Assembly (NCBI RefSeq): GCF_900128925.1
Contig: NZ_FQUJ01000002.1
Coordinates: 96,856 to 160,855 of the forward strand
Reading direction: 5' to 3'
Source of the DNA: Modicisalibacter ilicicola DSM 19980
GTDB taxonomy: Bacteria > Pseudomonadota > Gammaproteobacteria > Pseudomonadales > Halomonadaceae
Length of the DNA stretch: 64,000 nt
In this document: positions 18,878-27,610 of the stretch, piece by piece
Position numbering within the stretch: the first letter of the stretch is position 1
Layout of the letters: each line of letters starts with the position of its first letter
Translations under genes and position numbers: made by a program
Notes under the pieces: model-generated
Seen by the model: only the letters and a program-made list of their open reading frames with translations
What the model was told of the DNA's origin: nothing
Database searches by the model: none

Positions 18878-19533
18878 GAGCGCCCCAGGCGATAACCCAT
18901 GCCACGCACCGTCTCGATGCTGGCGTGGCCCAGCTTCTTGCGCATGCGGCTGATATGCACCTCGATGGTGTTGCTCTCGATCTCCGCGCCGAAGGCATAC
19001 AGGCGATCCTCGAGCTGAGACCGGGACAGCAGCGCCCCCGGGTGCTGCACGAGCGCCTCAAGCAGCGCCCATTCCCGAGCCGTCAGCTCAACGTCCTGCC
19101 CCGCTCGATGCACTGAATGATTGACCAGATCGATCTCCAGTTCGCCCACATGAATTAGTGGATTGGGATTGCCCGTATAACGCCGCGCCACGGCGGCGAC
19201 TCGCGCGGAGAGCTCCTCGAGATCGAAGGGCTTGACCAGGTAATCGTCCGCGCCGGCATTCAGGCCGGCGATACGATCGGAAATCTGGTCCCGGGCGGTC
19301 AGGATGATGATCGGCGTCGCAACCCCTGCCCGACGGCGCTGCCTAAGCAGATCGAGCCCGTTGCCATCAGGCAACAGCAGATCGAGCAGCAGCAGGTCGT
19401 AATCGGTGGTCGCCAGACACGCCTCTCCCTCGGCAAGGGTCTGCATCCAGTCCACCGCATGGCCATCCTCGGTGATCTGATCATGCACCGCTTCGCCCAG
19501 GGAGGGGGCATCCTCGATCAGCAATATGCGCAT
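18874..19533 (-). CDS. OmpR/PhoB-family response regulator
   Basis: 219 residues: receiver domain with the acidic pair in IEDAP, phosphoacceptor Asp in YDLLLLDLLLPDGNG near residue 51 and the conserved Lys in DDYLVKPF, then a winged-helix DNA-binding domain ending VRGMGYRLG. It is cotranscribed with the kinase. The 166-bp region to the divergent PepSY gene at 19700 likely holds its operator, but I see no convincing direct repeat. Confidence 0.92.
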   Translation of the reverse strand: MRILLIEDAPSLGEAVHDQITEDGHAVDWMQTLAEGEACLATTDYDLLLLDLLLPDGNGLDLLRQRRRAGVATPIIILTARDQISDRIAGLNAGADDYLVKPFDLEELSARVAAVARRYTGNPNPLIHVGELEIDLVNHSVHRAGQDVELTAREWALLEALVQHPGALLSRSQLEDRLYAFGAEIESNTIEVHISRMRKKLGHASIETVRGMGYRLGRS

Positions 19534-19699
19534 ATCCCAGTTCCTCCTGGCGCCACGGATATCCTGAGCCTAACGAAGCTGTCTGACGGCAACCTGAACG
19601 AGGCCGAATCGCTTTTACATCGAATCTGGCGTAGTCACTTCAGATTCCTGTCAGGTGGCCGGTCTACAGTGACAACGTGAACATCATCTGGAGAAAACC

Positions 19700-20113
19700 A
19701 TGAAAACGCCACTGCTCGTCACCACCACGCTGGCCGCCACCCTGGCGACCGGAATGAGCTTCGCCGATGACGACTGTCCTGATGCGGTCGCCGACTGGCA
19801 GCCTCGGGAAGTCCTGCGCCAGCAACTCGAGGCCAAGGGCTGGCAGGTGCGCCGTATCAAGATCGACGACGGCTGCTACGAGGTCAAGGGCCTCGATCAG
19901 GACGGCAACAGGGTCGAGGCGGAGTATGCCCCGACGTCGCTGCGCCTGCGCAAGCTGGAAATCGAATACGACGATGAGGAATACGAAGACTCCGACGACG
20001 ATGATGACGATGATGACGATGACGACCGCGAAGCCACCAAGCGGCGCCCGGAGACCCGCACCGCCCCTAACAACGGCATTGTCCGCGGCAAGCCGTCCGT
20101 TCGCATCGAGTGA
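19700..20113 (+). CDS. Exported PepSY-domain protein with poly-Asp tail
   Basis: 137 residues: signal peptide ending MSFA, a PepSY-like domain with two Cys (DDCPDAV and GCYEVKG), then an acidic tail with a run of about ten Asp near residues 98-109 and a basic end. It is paralogous to the protein at 12537. The acidic run could bind metal cations. TGGAGAA lies before the ATG. It heads a plus-strand cassette with a DUF2271 protein and a PepSY-TM flavoreductase, divergent from the two-component system. Confidence 0.8.
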   Translation: MKTPLLVTTTLAATLATGMSFADDDCPDAVADWQPREVLRQQLEAKGWQVRRIKIDDGCYEVKGLDQDGNRVEAEYAPTSLRLRKLEIEYDDEEYEDSDDDDDDDDDDDREATKRRPETRTAPNNGIVRGKPSVRIE

Positions 20114-20171
20114 TGCGTTGTTTCATACGGATGCCAGATTGCCCGATACCGACACGTGACGGAGACAGATG

Positions 20172-20654
20172 ATGAAAAAACTCACTCTTGCTCTTGCCCT
20201 TACGCTTGGCCTTGTCGCCGCCATCGCGCTGCCGACCCTCGCCCAGGCACGCGAAGTGACGTTCACCACCGAGCTGAAAAGCTACGGCGGCGATGGTGCC
20301 TATGTGGCGCTCTACCTCACCGACGCCAATGGCCAGTACCAGGGTACGCTCTGGATCGCCGGAGAGAAGTCGAAATACTACAAGCACCTGCGGGACTGGG
20401 CGCGAGGCAGCGGCCTGCGTAGCAGCGAATATGACGGACTGACCGGCGCCAGCGTCGGCAGCGGCCGCACCCTGAATATCACCCTCGACATTGCCGACGA
20501 GCTGATCGATGCCGGGTATGAAGTGCGCGTGGATACCGCCGTCGAGGACATGCGCGACAACCGTGCCGACGTCGTCGTACCGCTGACCACCGAGGGCGCA
20601 GGCCAGTCGGTATCGGGCCGTGGCTACGTGCAGTCGTTCCGCTACACCTTCTGA
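20172..20654 (+). CDS. Exported DUF2271-family protein
   Basis: 160 residues with a signal peptide ending LAQA. The segments TLWIAGEKSKYYKHLRDW and GYEVRVDTAVEDMRDNRADV match my memory of the DUF2271 family of periplasmic proteins, often encoded next to PepSY-TM oxidoreductases. GGAG at 20161 fits the second of two adjacent ATGs, at 20172, better than the first at 20169. It is 58 bp after the PepSY gene and 22 bp before the flavoreductase. The biochemical role is unknown. Confidence 0.78.
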   Translation: MKKLTLALALTLGLVAAIALPTLAQAREVTFTTELKSYGGDGAYVALYLTDANGQYQGTLWIAGEKSKYYKHLRDWARGSGLRSSEYDGLTGASVGSGRTLNITLDIADELIDAGYEVRVDTAVEDMRDNRADVVVPLTTEGAGQSVSGRGYVQSFRYTF

Positions 20655-20676
20655 TTGATCGAGGAGCACAGATACC

Positions 20677-22902
20677 ATGCTACGCCAGCTTCATTCGCTG
20701 CCCGGCCTGATCGTGGCGCTGTTCGTCATCGTTCTCTCGGTGACCGGGGCGATCCTGTCGCTCAATCCGGCGCTCGAACGGGCAGGAACCGTGGTTCCCG
20801 CCACTGAGCAAGTCAGCGTTGCCGAGCTGGCGGGCAAAATAAAGGAACATTACCCGCGAGCCGAACAGATCGAGCGCACGCCCTCGGGCACCCTCATCGT
20901 CTATTACACTCGAGACGGCCAGGTGAGAGCCGATCGAGTGGACCCACGCACCGGGCAGGCCATCGCTCCCTATGAGTCGTCATCGTTCTCACGCTGGGTG
21001 AAGAACCTGCACCGTTCCTTGCTGCTCGACATGCCCGGGCGCGCGGTGTCGGGCATCACAGCACTGGCGATGGTCGTGCTGGCGATCTCCGGCGCCATGC
21101 TGCTGGCCGCTCGCCTGGGCGGATGGCGCCAGTTGCTGCATCCGGTGCGCGGCACGCTGAGCCAGCGACTGCACATCGAACTCGGTCGGGCGGCGATTCT
21201 CGGCCTGCTGCTGTCGGGGCTGACCGGGTCCTATCTCTCCGCCACCACCTTCGGTCTGGCCTCGGAAGGCGTGGAGGCTGAACCCGAATTCCCGCTGGAG
21301 GTCGATGGCGGCCCTCCCGCTGCCATCGATACCCTATCGGCCCTGAAGACAACGGACTTAAGCGACCTCCGAGAGCTGGTCTATCCCTATCCGGACGATC
21401 CCACGGACATGTATTCCCTGGGCACCGATCAGGGTGCCGGCTACATCGACCAGGCCAGCGGTGAGTGGCTCGCCTATCAGCCCCATGACGCAACTCACAA
21501 GTTTTATGAGTTCATCTATAGGCTCCACACCGGCGAAGGCCTTTGGTGGCTTGGCCTGACCCTCGGCCTGGCCGCCCTGACGGTACCGGTGATGGCCGTG
21601 ACCGGCACGATGATCTGGTGGAAACGCCACCGGTCCAAACCGAAGCTTGCCGCCAACAGTGGGCCGAACGCCGCGGACAGCGTGATCCTCGTCGGCAGCG
21701 AAGGCAACACGACCTGGGGCTTCGCCAAGACCCTGCACGACAGCCTGGTCCAGGCGGGCCAGCGCGTACATACCGCCCCCATGAACCAGTTGGCCCCGCG
21801 GTATCGCAGCGCGAAACGGCTGTTCATCCTCACCGCGACCTACGGAGACGGCGATGCGCCGGCCTCGGCCAACCAATTCCTGGCGCGGCTCGAGAAGATC
21901 AAGGAGGCGCCCAGGCTTTCCACCGCCGTGCTGGGTTTCGGCGATCGGCAGTTCCCGCAATTCTGCGGATTCGCGAAGGAGGTCGAGGCGGCACTGATCG
22001 CCAAAGGTTGGCAACAACTGCTGCCGCTCGACACCATCAACCGTCAGTCGCCGCAGGAATTCACTCGCTGGGGCGACGCCGTGGGCAAGGTGCTCGGCAC
22101 CGAGTTGACGCTGGTTCATACCCCGGTACGTCCGCGCACCGCCATGCTGGAACTCGCCGAGCGGGTGGATTACGGTACCGACGTGCAGGCCCCCACCGCC
22201 GTGCTGCGCTTCAAGGTGCCTGAAGGTAGCGGCAAGACCGGCCTGCTGAGTCGTTTGCTGGGACGCACCGGGTTGCCACATTTCGAGGCCGGCGACCTGG
22301 TCGGCATACTGCCACCTGACAGCCAGGTGCCGCGCTTCTATTCCCTGGCCTCCGCCTCAAAAGATGGCATGCTGGAGATCTGTGTGCGTCACCACCCCGG
22401 CGGCCTGTGTTCGAGCTTTCTCCATGCGCTGCCGATAGGCGGCACCATCGAGGCCTTCATCCAGCCCAACCCGGACTTCCGCCCCGCCTCCGGCAAGGCG
22501 CCAATCGTGCTGATCGGCGCCGGCACCGGCATCGGTCCGCTGGTCGGTTTCATCCGCCACAACAAGGCGCATCACCCCATGCACCTCTACTGGGGCGGTC
22601 GCAACCCGCAGTCCGACTTCCTTTATGAGCCTGAACTGAACGCCTATCTCGCGGACCGGCGGCTGACAGAGTTGAACACCGTCTTCTCCCGCGTCGATGA
22701 ACGTGCCTATGTACAGGACAAGATCGCCGTGGATGGCCCGGAACTGCGCCGGCTGATAGAGAAGGGCGCGCAGATCCTGGTCTGCGGCGGTCGCGACATG
22801 GCGGCGAGCGTCATGGCCGCGCTGAACGACATCGTCGCACCGCTGGGCATGGACGTGGCGACGCTCAAGGCCCAGGGGCGCTATCGTGAAGACGTCTATT
22901 GA
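20677..22902 (+). CDS. PepSY-TM / flavodoxin / NADPH-cytochrome P450 reductase-like fusion flavoprotein
   Basis: 741 residues. An N-terminal PepSY-associated membrane region of four helices with periplasmic PepSY segments (1-325) is fused to a flavodoxin domain (TATYGDGDAPASANQF near 390) and a ferredoxin-NADP reductase module: RFYSLASAS for FAD, GAGTGIGPLVGF for NADPH, and the terminal KAQGRYREDVY typical of sulfite reductase flavoprotein-like enzymes. The likely path is NADPH to FAD to FMN and through the membrane part to a periplasmic acceptor. The adjacent exported PepSY and DUF2271 proteins are candidate acceptors. Confidence 0.85.
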   Translation: MLRQLHSLPGLIVALFVIVLSVTGAILSLNPALERAGTVVPATEQVSVAELAGKIKEHYPRAEQIERTPSGTLIVYYTRDGQVRADRVDPRTGQAIAPYESSSFSRWVKNLHRSLLLDMPGRAVSGITALAMVVLAISGAMLLAARLGGWRQLLHPVRGTLSQRLHIELGRAAILGLLLSGLTGSYLSATTFGLASEGVEAEPEFPLEVDGGPPAAIDTLSALKTTDLSDLRELVYPYPDDPTDMYSLGTDQGAGYIDQASGEWLAYQPHDATHKFYEFIYRLHTGEGLWWLGLTLGLAALTVPVMAVTGTMIWWKRHRSKPKLAANSGPNAADSVILVGSEGNTTWGFAKTLHDSLVQAGQRVHTAPMNQLAPRYRSAKRLFILTATYGDGDAPASANQFLARLEKIKEAPRLSTAVLGFGDRQFPQFCGFAKEVEAALIAKGWQQLLPLDTINRQSPQEFTRWGDAVGKVLGTELTLVHTPVRPRTAMLELAERVDYGTDVQAPTAVLRFKVPEGSGKTGLLSRLLGRTGLPHFEAGDLVGILPPDSQVPRFYSLASASKDGMLEICVRHHPGGLCSSFLHALPIGGTIEAFIQPNPDFRPASGKAPIVLIGAGTGIGPLVGFIRHNKAHHPMHLYWGGRNPQSDFLYEPELNAYLADRRLTELNTVFSRVDERAYVQDKIAVDGPELRRLIEKGAQILVCGGRDMAASVMAALNDIVAPLGMDVATLKAQGRYREDVY

Positions 22903-22937
22903 CCCCAAGTTTCTTCTCGAGGTTTCGTCGACTTCGG

Positions 22938-24356
22938 CTAGCCCAAGGCCCAATCGGCCGCCTCATGGCAGAGTGGCAGGTCGGGTTGGGTGCGCCGCTT
23001 GCCGAGCTTGCGTCGAGCGGATTGCAGTGCGCCCCGCAACCCCTCTTCCAGGGTCGGGTGGTAAAACGGCATCTGCAGCATCTGGTCGACCGTCATCCCC
23101 TGCTGGATCGACCAGGCAAGCAGATGCAGCAGGTGTTCCGCGTCCGGCGTCACGATCTCTGCCCCGCGCAGGCGCCCGTCCTCCTCGTCGACGTAGAGAT
23201 GCATCAAGCCGGCGTTGCGTCCTGCCATCAAGGCCCGAGGCTGTCTGGTGAAGTCGGCGGTTCCCGTGACGATACCGGAATCGGGAAGCTCCCGATGGGT
23301 CAGGCCCGCGTGACCGGCACCGGGTTCGGTGAAGACGATGCCTTGCGGGACGCGTCGGGCCAGGCATTCGGCATCGGGGTGCAACGCATGGTAGGCCGCT
23401 ATTCGTCCCTCGTCTGCCGCCTCGTGCATCAACGGTCGCTGTCCGCTCACGTCGCCGGCGATATAGATCGGCAGATCACCGAGCCGTAGCGTGGCAGGGT
23501 CGAAGGCGGGCAGCCCCCGCCCATCGAGCTCCACCCCCAGGTTCTCCAGGCCCAGTCCCTCGATGTTGGGCCGCCGCCCCAGGGAAGCGAGCACCCAGTC
23601 GACCTCTACTTCCTTCCCGCCTCCTCGGATCATCACGCCTGAGTGGTTCGGCTGAAGCGTCACCTCTGCCTCGGTGGTGACCGCCATCTGGCTTTCCAGC
23701 ACCTCGAGCAGGCTGGCGTTGACCTTCGGGTCGCTCAGGCCGGCCACGGAGGTTCCACGCGTGAAGGCCTGCACCTCGCAGCCGAGCTGGGCGAAGGCCT
23801 GACCCAGCTCCACGCCGATCGGCCCCAGGCCGACCACCCCCACACGCCGGCCCGGCGACTTGAGCTCGAAGACATCATCCGAGGTGACGATACGCCCCCC
23901 CAGGGACCGCCAGGCCTCGGGCACGACCGGGCGCGTGCCGGTGGCAATGATCACGGCCTCGGCGTGGATCCGCTCACCCTCGATCTCGAGGGTCTGGGCA
24001 TCGAGGAAGCGCGCTCGTCCCTGGAGGCTGCGCTCTCCCAGGGATTCGGCGGTCTCGATCGGCCCCGTGATGAAACGATCCCGCAGCTTGCGAACGTGGG
24101 CCATGATGGCAGGCAGGTCCGCCTGTAAGGGTTTGCTGCCCCGGACCCCGCTTGCCGCCAGCCAGTCGCGCCTTGCGAAGGCATGCGCCACCTCGAGCAA
24201 CGCCTTCGAAGGCATGCAACCGACCCGCGCGCAGGTCGTGCCATAGCGACCGTCATTGATCAGCAGCACGTCATCGGTGTAGCGCTGTGCCTCCTTGAGT
24301 GCCGTGAGTCCTGCCGTGCCGGCCCCCAGAATCACAATCTTCGCGTGTCGTGTCAT
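22938..24356 (-). CDS. Dihydrolipoamide dehydrogenase-like pyridine nucleotide-disulfide oxidoreductase
   Basis: 472 residues. The FAD motif GAGTAG near residue 11, the redox disulfide CARVGC near 43-48, the NAD motif GLGPIGVELG, the second FAD motif GDVSG and the C-terminal HPTLEE that holds the active His are all present. It is not next to E1/E2 subunits, so it may not serve a keto-acid dehydrogenase. GGAGGAA lies before the ATG at 24356. It is convergent with the flavoreductase and divergent from the methyltransferase. Confidence 0.88.
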   Translation of the reverse strand: MTRHAKIVILGAGTAGLTALKEAQRYTDDVLLINDGRYGTTCARVGCMPSKALLEVAHAFARRDWLAASGVRGSKPLQADLPAIMAHVRKLRDRFITGPIETAESLGERSLQGRARFLDAQTLEIEGERIHAEAVIIATGTRPVVPEAWRSLGGRIVTSDDVFELKSPGRRVGVVGLGPIGVELGQAFAQLGCEVQAFTRGTSVAGLSDPKVNASLLEVLESQMAVTTEAEVTLQPNHSGVMIRGGGKEVEVDWVLASLGRRPNIEGLGLENLGVELDGRGLPAFDPATLRLGDLPIYIAGDVSGQRPLMHEAADEGRIAAYHALHPDAECLARRVPQGIVFTEPGAGHAGLTHRELPDSGIVTGTADFTRQPRALMAGRNAGLMHLYVDEEDGRLRGAEIVTPDAEHLLHLLAWSIQQGMTVDQMLQMPFYHPTLEEGLRGALQSARRKLGKRRTQPDLPLCHEAADWALG

Positions 24357-24501
24357 GGTTCCTCCCGAGTCCGACATGGCTCCATGAGTCAACATACAAA
24401 ACCCGGCGAACTTGAGCCAATTTGCGCCCCCTTCCTGTTGCTGCCATCTTTGAACATGCATCAAAAATACCTTTATCAAGACACACTCCGGTTGCCTGCC
24501 C

Positions 24502-25302
24502 ATGACCATCGATGACATCGATTTTGCCGCCCTCTACCGCCAGCACATGGCACGAGCTGAACGCCAACCCAAGCCGGCCAGCGCCTGGGACGCCCGGGCC
24601 GAGGCGCTGGGACGCAAGCCCCTCGGCGGCATCTACGCCGAGACTTTCCTCTCGCGAATGGACCTGACCGGCAGCCGCAGCCTGCTGGATGTCGGGTGCG
24701 GTCCCGGCACCATCGGCTTGCTGCTGGCCGACCGCCTGGAGCAGGTGATCGGCATGGATTACAGCCCGGCCATGCTCGAACAGCTGGAAAACAACGCCCG
24801 GCACCTCGGTCTCGACAATGTCACCCCCCTGCTTTGCGCCTGGGAAGATGACTGGCACGACGTTCCCCGCTGCGACATCGTGGTGGCCTCGCGCTCCGGC
24901 ATGGTGACCGAGCTGCAGGACGCCCTCGCCAAGCTCAACGCGCATGCTCGCCAGAGGGTCTACATGACCCAGTTAGTGGGCGGCCACTTCATCGACGCCG
25001 ATCTCACCGCATTGCTGGGACGTCAACGTGCTTCCGTTCCCGACTACGTCTATGCCGTCAACCTGCTCCATGCCCAGGGCATCCATCCACGGCTGAGCTA
25101 TATCGAGGTGCCCAGCCGCCTGGCCGGTACCCGGGACTTCGACGAATTCGCCCAGCGCGTGGCCTGGTCGCTAGGCGAGCTGACCACCGAGGAAGCCGCA
25201 CGACTCAAAACCTGGTACGACGCCAACCCCGAGCGGGCCGCCGCCGGGGGCACGCCCTTGCGCTGGGCACTGATCGATTGGGATGTGGTTCAGCGTTCCT
25301 GA
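24502..25302 (+). CDS. Class I SAM-dependent methyltransferase
   Basis: 266 residues. The SAM-binding motif LLDVGCGPGTIGLLLAD lies near residue 61 with the acidic VIGMDYSPAML following. An N-terminal helical part (YRQHMARAERQPKP, SAWDARA) precedes it. No substrate-defining motif is seen. It lies upstream of the thiamin operon but has its own start and the TPP riboswitch promoter follows, so a link to thiamin is not indicated. Confidence 0.85.
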   Translation: MTIDDIDFAALYRQHMARAERQPKPASAWDARAEALGRKPLGGIYAETFLSRMDLTGSRSLLDVGCGPGTIGLLLADRLEQVIGMDYSPAMLEQLENNARHLGLDNVTPLLCAWEDDWHDVPRCDIVVASRSGMVTELQDALAKLNAHARQRVYMTQLVGGHFIDADLTALLGRQRASVPDYVYAVNLLHAQGIHPRLSYIEVPSRLAGTRDFDEFAQRVAWSLGELTTEEAARLKTWYDANPERAAAGGTPLRWALIDWDVVQRS

Positions 25303-25309
25303 GAGGCCA

Positions 25310-25338
25310 TTGCACCGCCGGCCTCCCACGATTATATT
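25310..25338 (+). promoter_or_regulatory. Promoter of the thi operon
   Basis: TTGCAC at 25310-25315 and TATATT at 25333-25338 with a 17-bp spacer. Transcription would begin near 25345, immediately before the TPP aptamer. Confidence 0.6.
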
Positions 25339-25346
25339 GGCGAGAC

Positions 25347-25431
25347 TTGTCGGGGTGCCCTCACCAGGGCTGAGATCGGTGACCGCCGAACCCGTTGAAC
25401 CTGATCAGGTTGATGCCTGCGGAGGGAACAA
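25347..25431 (+). ncRNA. TPP (THI-box) riboswitch
   Basis: The conserved parts occur in order: CGGGGTGCC, GGCTGAGA, the pyrophosphate-side ACCCGTTGAACCTGATC, then GGTTGATGCCTGCGGAGGGAA. The aptamer lies 70 bp before thiO. No U-tract terminator follows; the terminal GGAGGG of the aptamer is also the ribosome site of a 21-codon leader frame, so control is probably at translation. Confidence 0.96.
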
Positions 25432-25435
25432 GCTC

Positions 25436-25501
25436 ATGCTTACCGATTCGCTCATTCCATCCGCGCCCTCTTCGTTTTCACTTGGCCGGATGTTCCCATG
25501 A
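25436..25501 (+). CDS. 21-residue leader frame coupled to thiO
   Basis: An ATG 5-8 nt after the GGAGGGAA end of the TPP aptamer opens a frame of 21 codons whose TGA overlaps the thiO ATG (ATGA). thiO itself has only a weak ribosome site. Translation of the leader would bring ribosomes to the thiO start, so TPP could block thiO by masking the leader's Shine-Dalgarno. The peptide sequence itself is unlikely to matter. Confidence 0.5.
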   Translation: MLTDSLIPSAPSSFSLGRMFP

Positions 25502-26601
25502 CCTCCATTTCTCCTTCTTCTCACGTCGCCATCGCCGGCGCTGGACTGCTGGGCCGCCTGCTCGCCTGGCGGCTGTTGCGCGGCGGTCGGCGCGTCAGTC
25601 TCTTCGATGCCGGCGATCTGGATACGCCCCCCGCTGCCGCCTGGACGGCGGCCGGGATGGTCGCGCCACAGTGCGAGACCGCCGTCTCGGAAGCGAGCAT
25701 CTACGCCATGGGCACCTTCGCCCTGGCCCAGTGGCCGAAGTGGCTCGCCGAACTCGACGCCGAAGCGCTATGGCACGCCAAGGGCAGCCTGGTGGTCGCC
25801 CATCCCCAGGACATGGCCGCCCTGAACCAGTTTCGTCGCGATCTGGAGCATGCCCTGGGTGAACAGGCCAACCTGCAGGCGCTGGATCACGCCGGATTGC
25901 ACCACCTGGAGCCGGATCTCGCTCCGGGGCTGCGCCAGGGGCTGTATCTCGAGAACGAGGCGCATCTGGACAACCGCGAGCTGCTCGTTCGCCTGTTGGC
26001 GGAGATTCGTGGCCTGGGCGGGCAATGCCATGCTCACTGCCCGGTCGAGACGGCCCCGGGCGAAATCGTCACCCCCGGCGGGCGGCAGCGTTTCGATTGG
26101 GTGATCGACTGCCGTGGCACCGGCGCCCGACCTCGCCAGCCCGGGCTTCGTGGCGTACGCGGCGAAACGTTGCACGTGCGTACCAGCGAAGTGCATCTTT
26201 CCCGTCCGGTGCGCCTGATGCATCCGCGCTATCAACTCTACGTGGTGCCCAAGCCCGGCCACCGCTTCGTGATCGGTGCCACCCAGATCGAGAGCGAGGA
26301 CCGCTCGCCGATGTCGCTGCAATCGTCACTGGAGCTGGGCAGCGCCTTGTTCACCCTGTCGCCGGCCTTCGCCGAGGCACGCATCCTCGAGCAGGGAGTC
26401 AACCTGCGCCCGGCGTTTCACGACAACCTGCCCCGCGTCACCCAGCAGCCCGGGCTGATTTCCGCCAACGGTCTGTTCCGCCACGGCTATCTGCTGGCAC
26501 CCGCGGTGGCCAGCCATGTGCTGGCACGGCTCGAGGGCGACACCCAGCTTCCTTTCAGGTCGATCCTCGATGTCCGACCGCTCCAGGAGGTGAGTCCATG
26601 A
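25498..26601 (+). CDS. thiO: ThiO, glycine oxidase
   Basis: 367 residues of the FAD-dependent DAO family. The N-terminal dinucleotide motif is VAIAGAGLLGRLLAWRLL; AAWTAAGMVAPQCE is the second conserved FAD segment, and ANGLFRHGYLLAPAVA near the end is typical of ThiO. It oxidises glycine to dehydroglycine for thiazole synthesis. The gene is first in the TPP-controlled thiO-thiS-thiG operon and overlaps thiS by 4 bp. Confidence 0.93.
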   Translation: MTSISPSSHVAIAGAGLLGRLLAWRLLRGGRRVSLFDAGDLDTPPAAAWTAAGMVAPQCETAVSEASIYAMGTFALAQWPKWLAELDAEALWHAKGSLVVAHPQDMAALNQFRRDLEHALGEQANLQALDHAGLHHLEPDLAPGLRQGLYLENEAHLDNRELLVRLLAEIRGLGGQCHAHCPVETAPGEIVTPGGRQRFDWVIDCRGTGARPRQPGLRGVRGETLHVRTSEVHLSRPVRLMHPRYQLYVVPKPGHRFVIGATQIESEDRSPMSLQSSLELGSALFTLSPAFAEARILEQGVNLRPAFHDNLPRVTQQPGLISANGLFRHGYLLAPAVASHVLARLEGDTQLPFRSILDVRPLQEVSP

Positions 26602-26807
26602 ATACCATTACCCTGAGCCTGAACGGTGAATCCACCACGGTGCCCGCCGACACCACACTGGCCGATGCCCTGGCTCGGTGGGGCTATGCCGGGCAGCGCA
26701 TCGCGGTAGCGGTCGACGATGAATTCGTGCCGCGTTCCGCCTACGCCTCGCAGCGCCTGCAGGACAACGCACGCATCGATATCGTGGCCCCGATAGGAGG
26801 TGGCTGA
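26598..26807 (+). CDS. thiS: ThiS, sulfur carrier protein
   Basis: 69 residues of the ubiquitin-like fold ending in the required C-terminal Gly-Gly (PIGGG). As thiocarboxylate it delivers sulfur to ThiG. CAGGAGGTG precedes the ATG. It overlaps thiO (ATGA) and thiG (TGATG). Confidence 0.95.
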   Translation: MNTITLSLNGESTTVPADTTLADALARWGYAGQRIAVAVDDEFVPRSAYASQRLQDNARIDIVAPIGGG

Positions 26808-27610
26808 TGACCGACACACCGAACGACCTGGTCCTCTACGGTGAGCGCTTCACCAGTCGCTTTCTGCTGGGCACCGCCCTCTACGACTCGCCGGCACAGA
26901 TGCAGGAAGCCATTCGCGCCGCCGGCTGCGAGATCGTCACCCTGGGCCTGCGACGACAGGGCCCGGCGGAAGGCCACGGCGACGCCTTCTTTGGCCTCAT
27001 CCGCGACAGCGGATGCAGGCTGCTGCCCAACACCGCGGGATGCCGCAGCGCCCGGGAGGCGATCACCCTCGCCGAGATGTCCCGGGAGCTGTTCGACACA
27101 CCCTGGATCAAACTCGAGGTGATCGGCGACGACTACACCCTGCACCCCGACCCCTTCGGTCTGGTGGAAGCCGCCAGCGAACTGGTCGCCCAGGGGTTCA
27201 AGGTGCTGCCCTACTGCAGCGACGACCTGATCCTTTGCCAGCGCCTGATCGACGCCGGCTGCCAGGCACTGATGCCCTGGGGCGCCCCGATCGGCACCGG
27301 CCTTGGGCTGAACAATCGCTACGCCCTGCGCACCCTGCGCGAACGCCTCGACGTGCCGTTGATCATCGATGCCGGCCTCGGCGCGCCCTCTCAGGCCTGC
27401 GAAGCCATGGAACTAGGCTTCGACGCCATCCTGCTCAACACCGCCGTGGCGCGCGCCCACAACCCGCCGCAGATGGCAGGGGCCTTCAGGGAGGCCATCG
27501 ATGCGGGACGGCGCGCTCATCTGGCCGGGTTGATGGAGCGCCAGCAGACCGCCAGCCCCAGCACCCCGACGCTGGGGCAGCCGTTCTGGCATGGGATGAC
27601 TCAAGGCTAG
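26807..27610 (+). CDS. thiG: ThiG, thiazole synthase
   Basis: 267 residues, TIM barrel. The Schiff-base Lys lies in [16 protein letters not shown], and [14 protein letters not shown] and [12 protein letters not shown] are the phosphate-binding loops. It combines dehydroglycine, deoxyxylulose phosphate and ThiS thiocarboxylate. No thiE, thiF or thiH is next to it; the operon ends here and meets a convergent gene with a 4-bp overlap. Confidence 0.96.
   Translation: MTDTPNDLVLYGERFTSRFLLGTALYDSPAQMQEAIRAAGCEIVTLGLRRQGPAEGHGDAFFGLIRDSGCRLLPNTAGCRSAREAITLAEMSRELFDTPWIKLEVIGDDYTLHPDPFGLVEAASELVAQGFKVLPYCSDDLILCQRLIDAGCQALMPWGAPIGTGLGLNNRYALRTLRERLDVPLIIDAGLGAPSQACEAMELGFDAILLNTAVARAHNPPQMAGAFREAIDAGRRAHLAGLMERQQTASPSTPTLGQPFWHGMTQG

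Noticed and set aside
24440-24480. TTGA-N7-TCAA before the methyltransferase gene
   Set aside because: The spacer is one base too long for an FNR/DNR site and there is no fitting -10.
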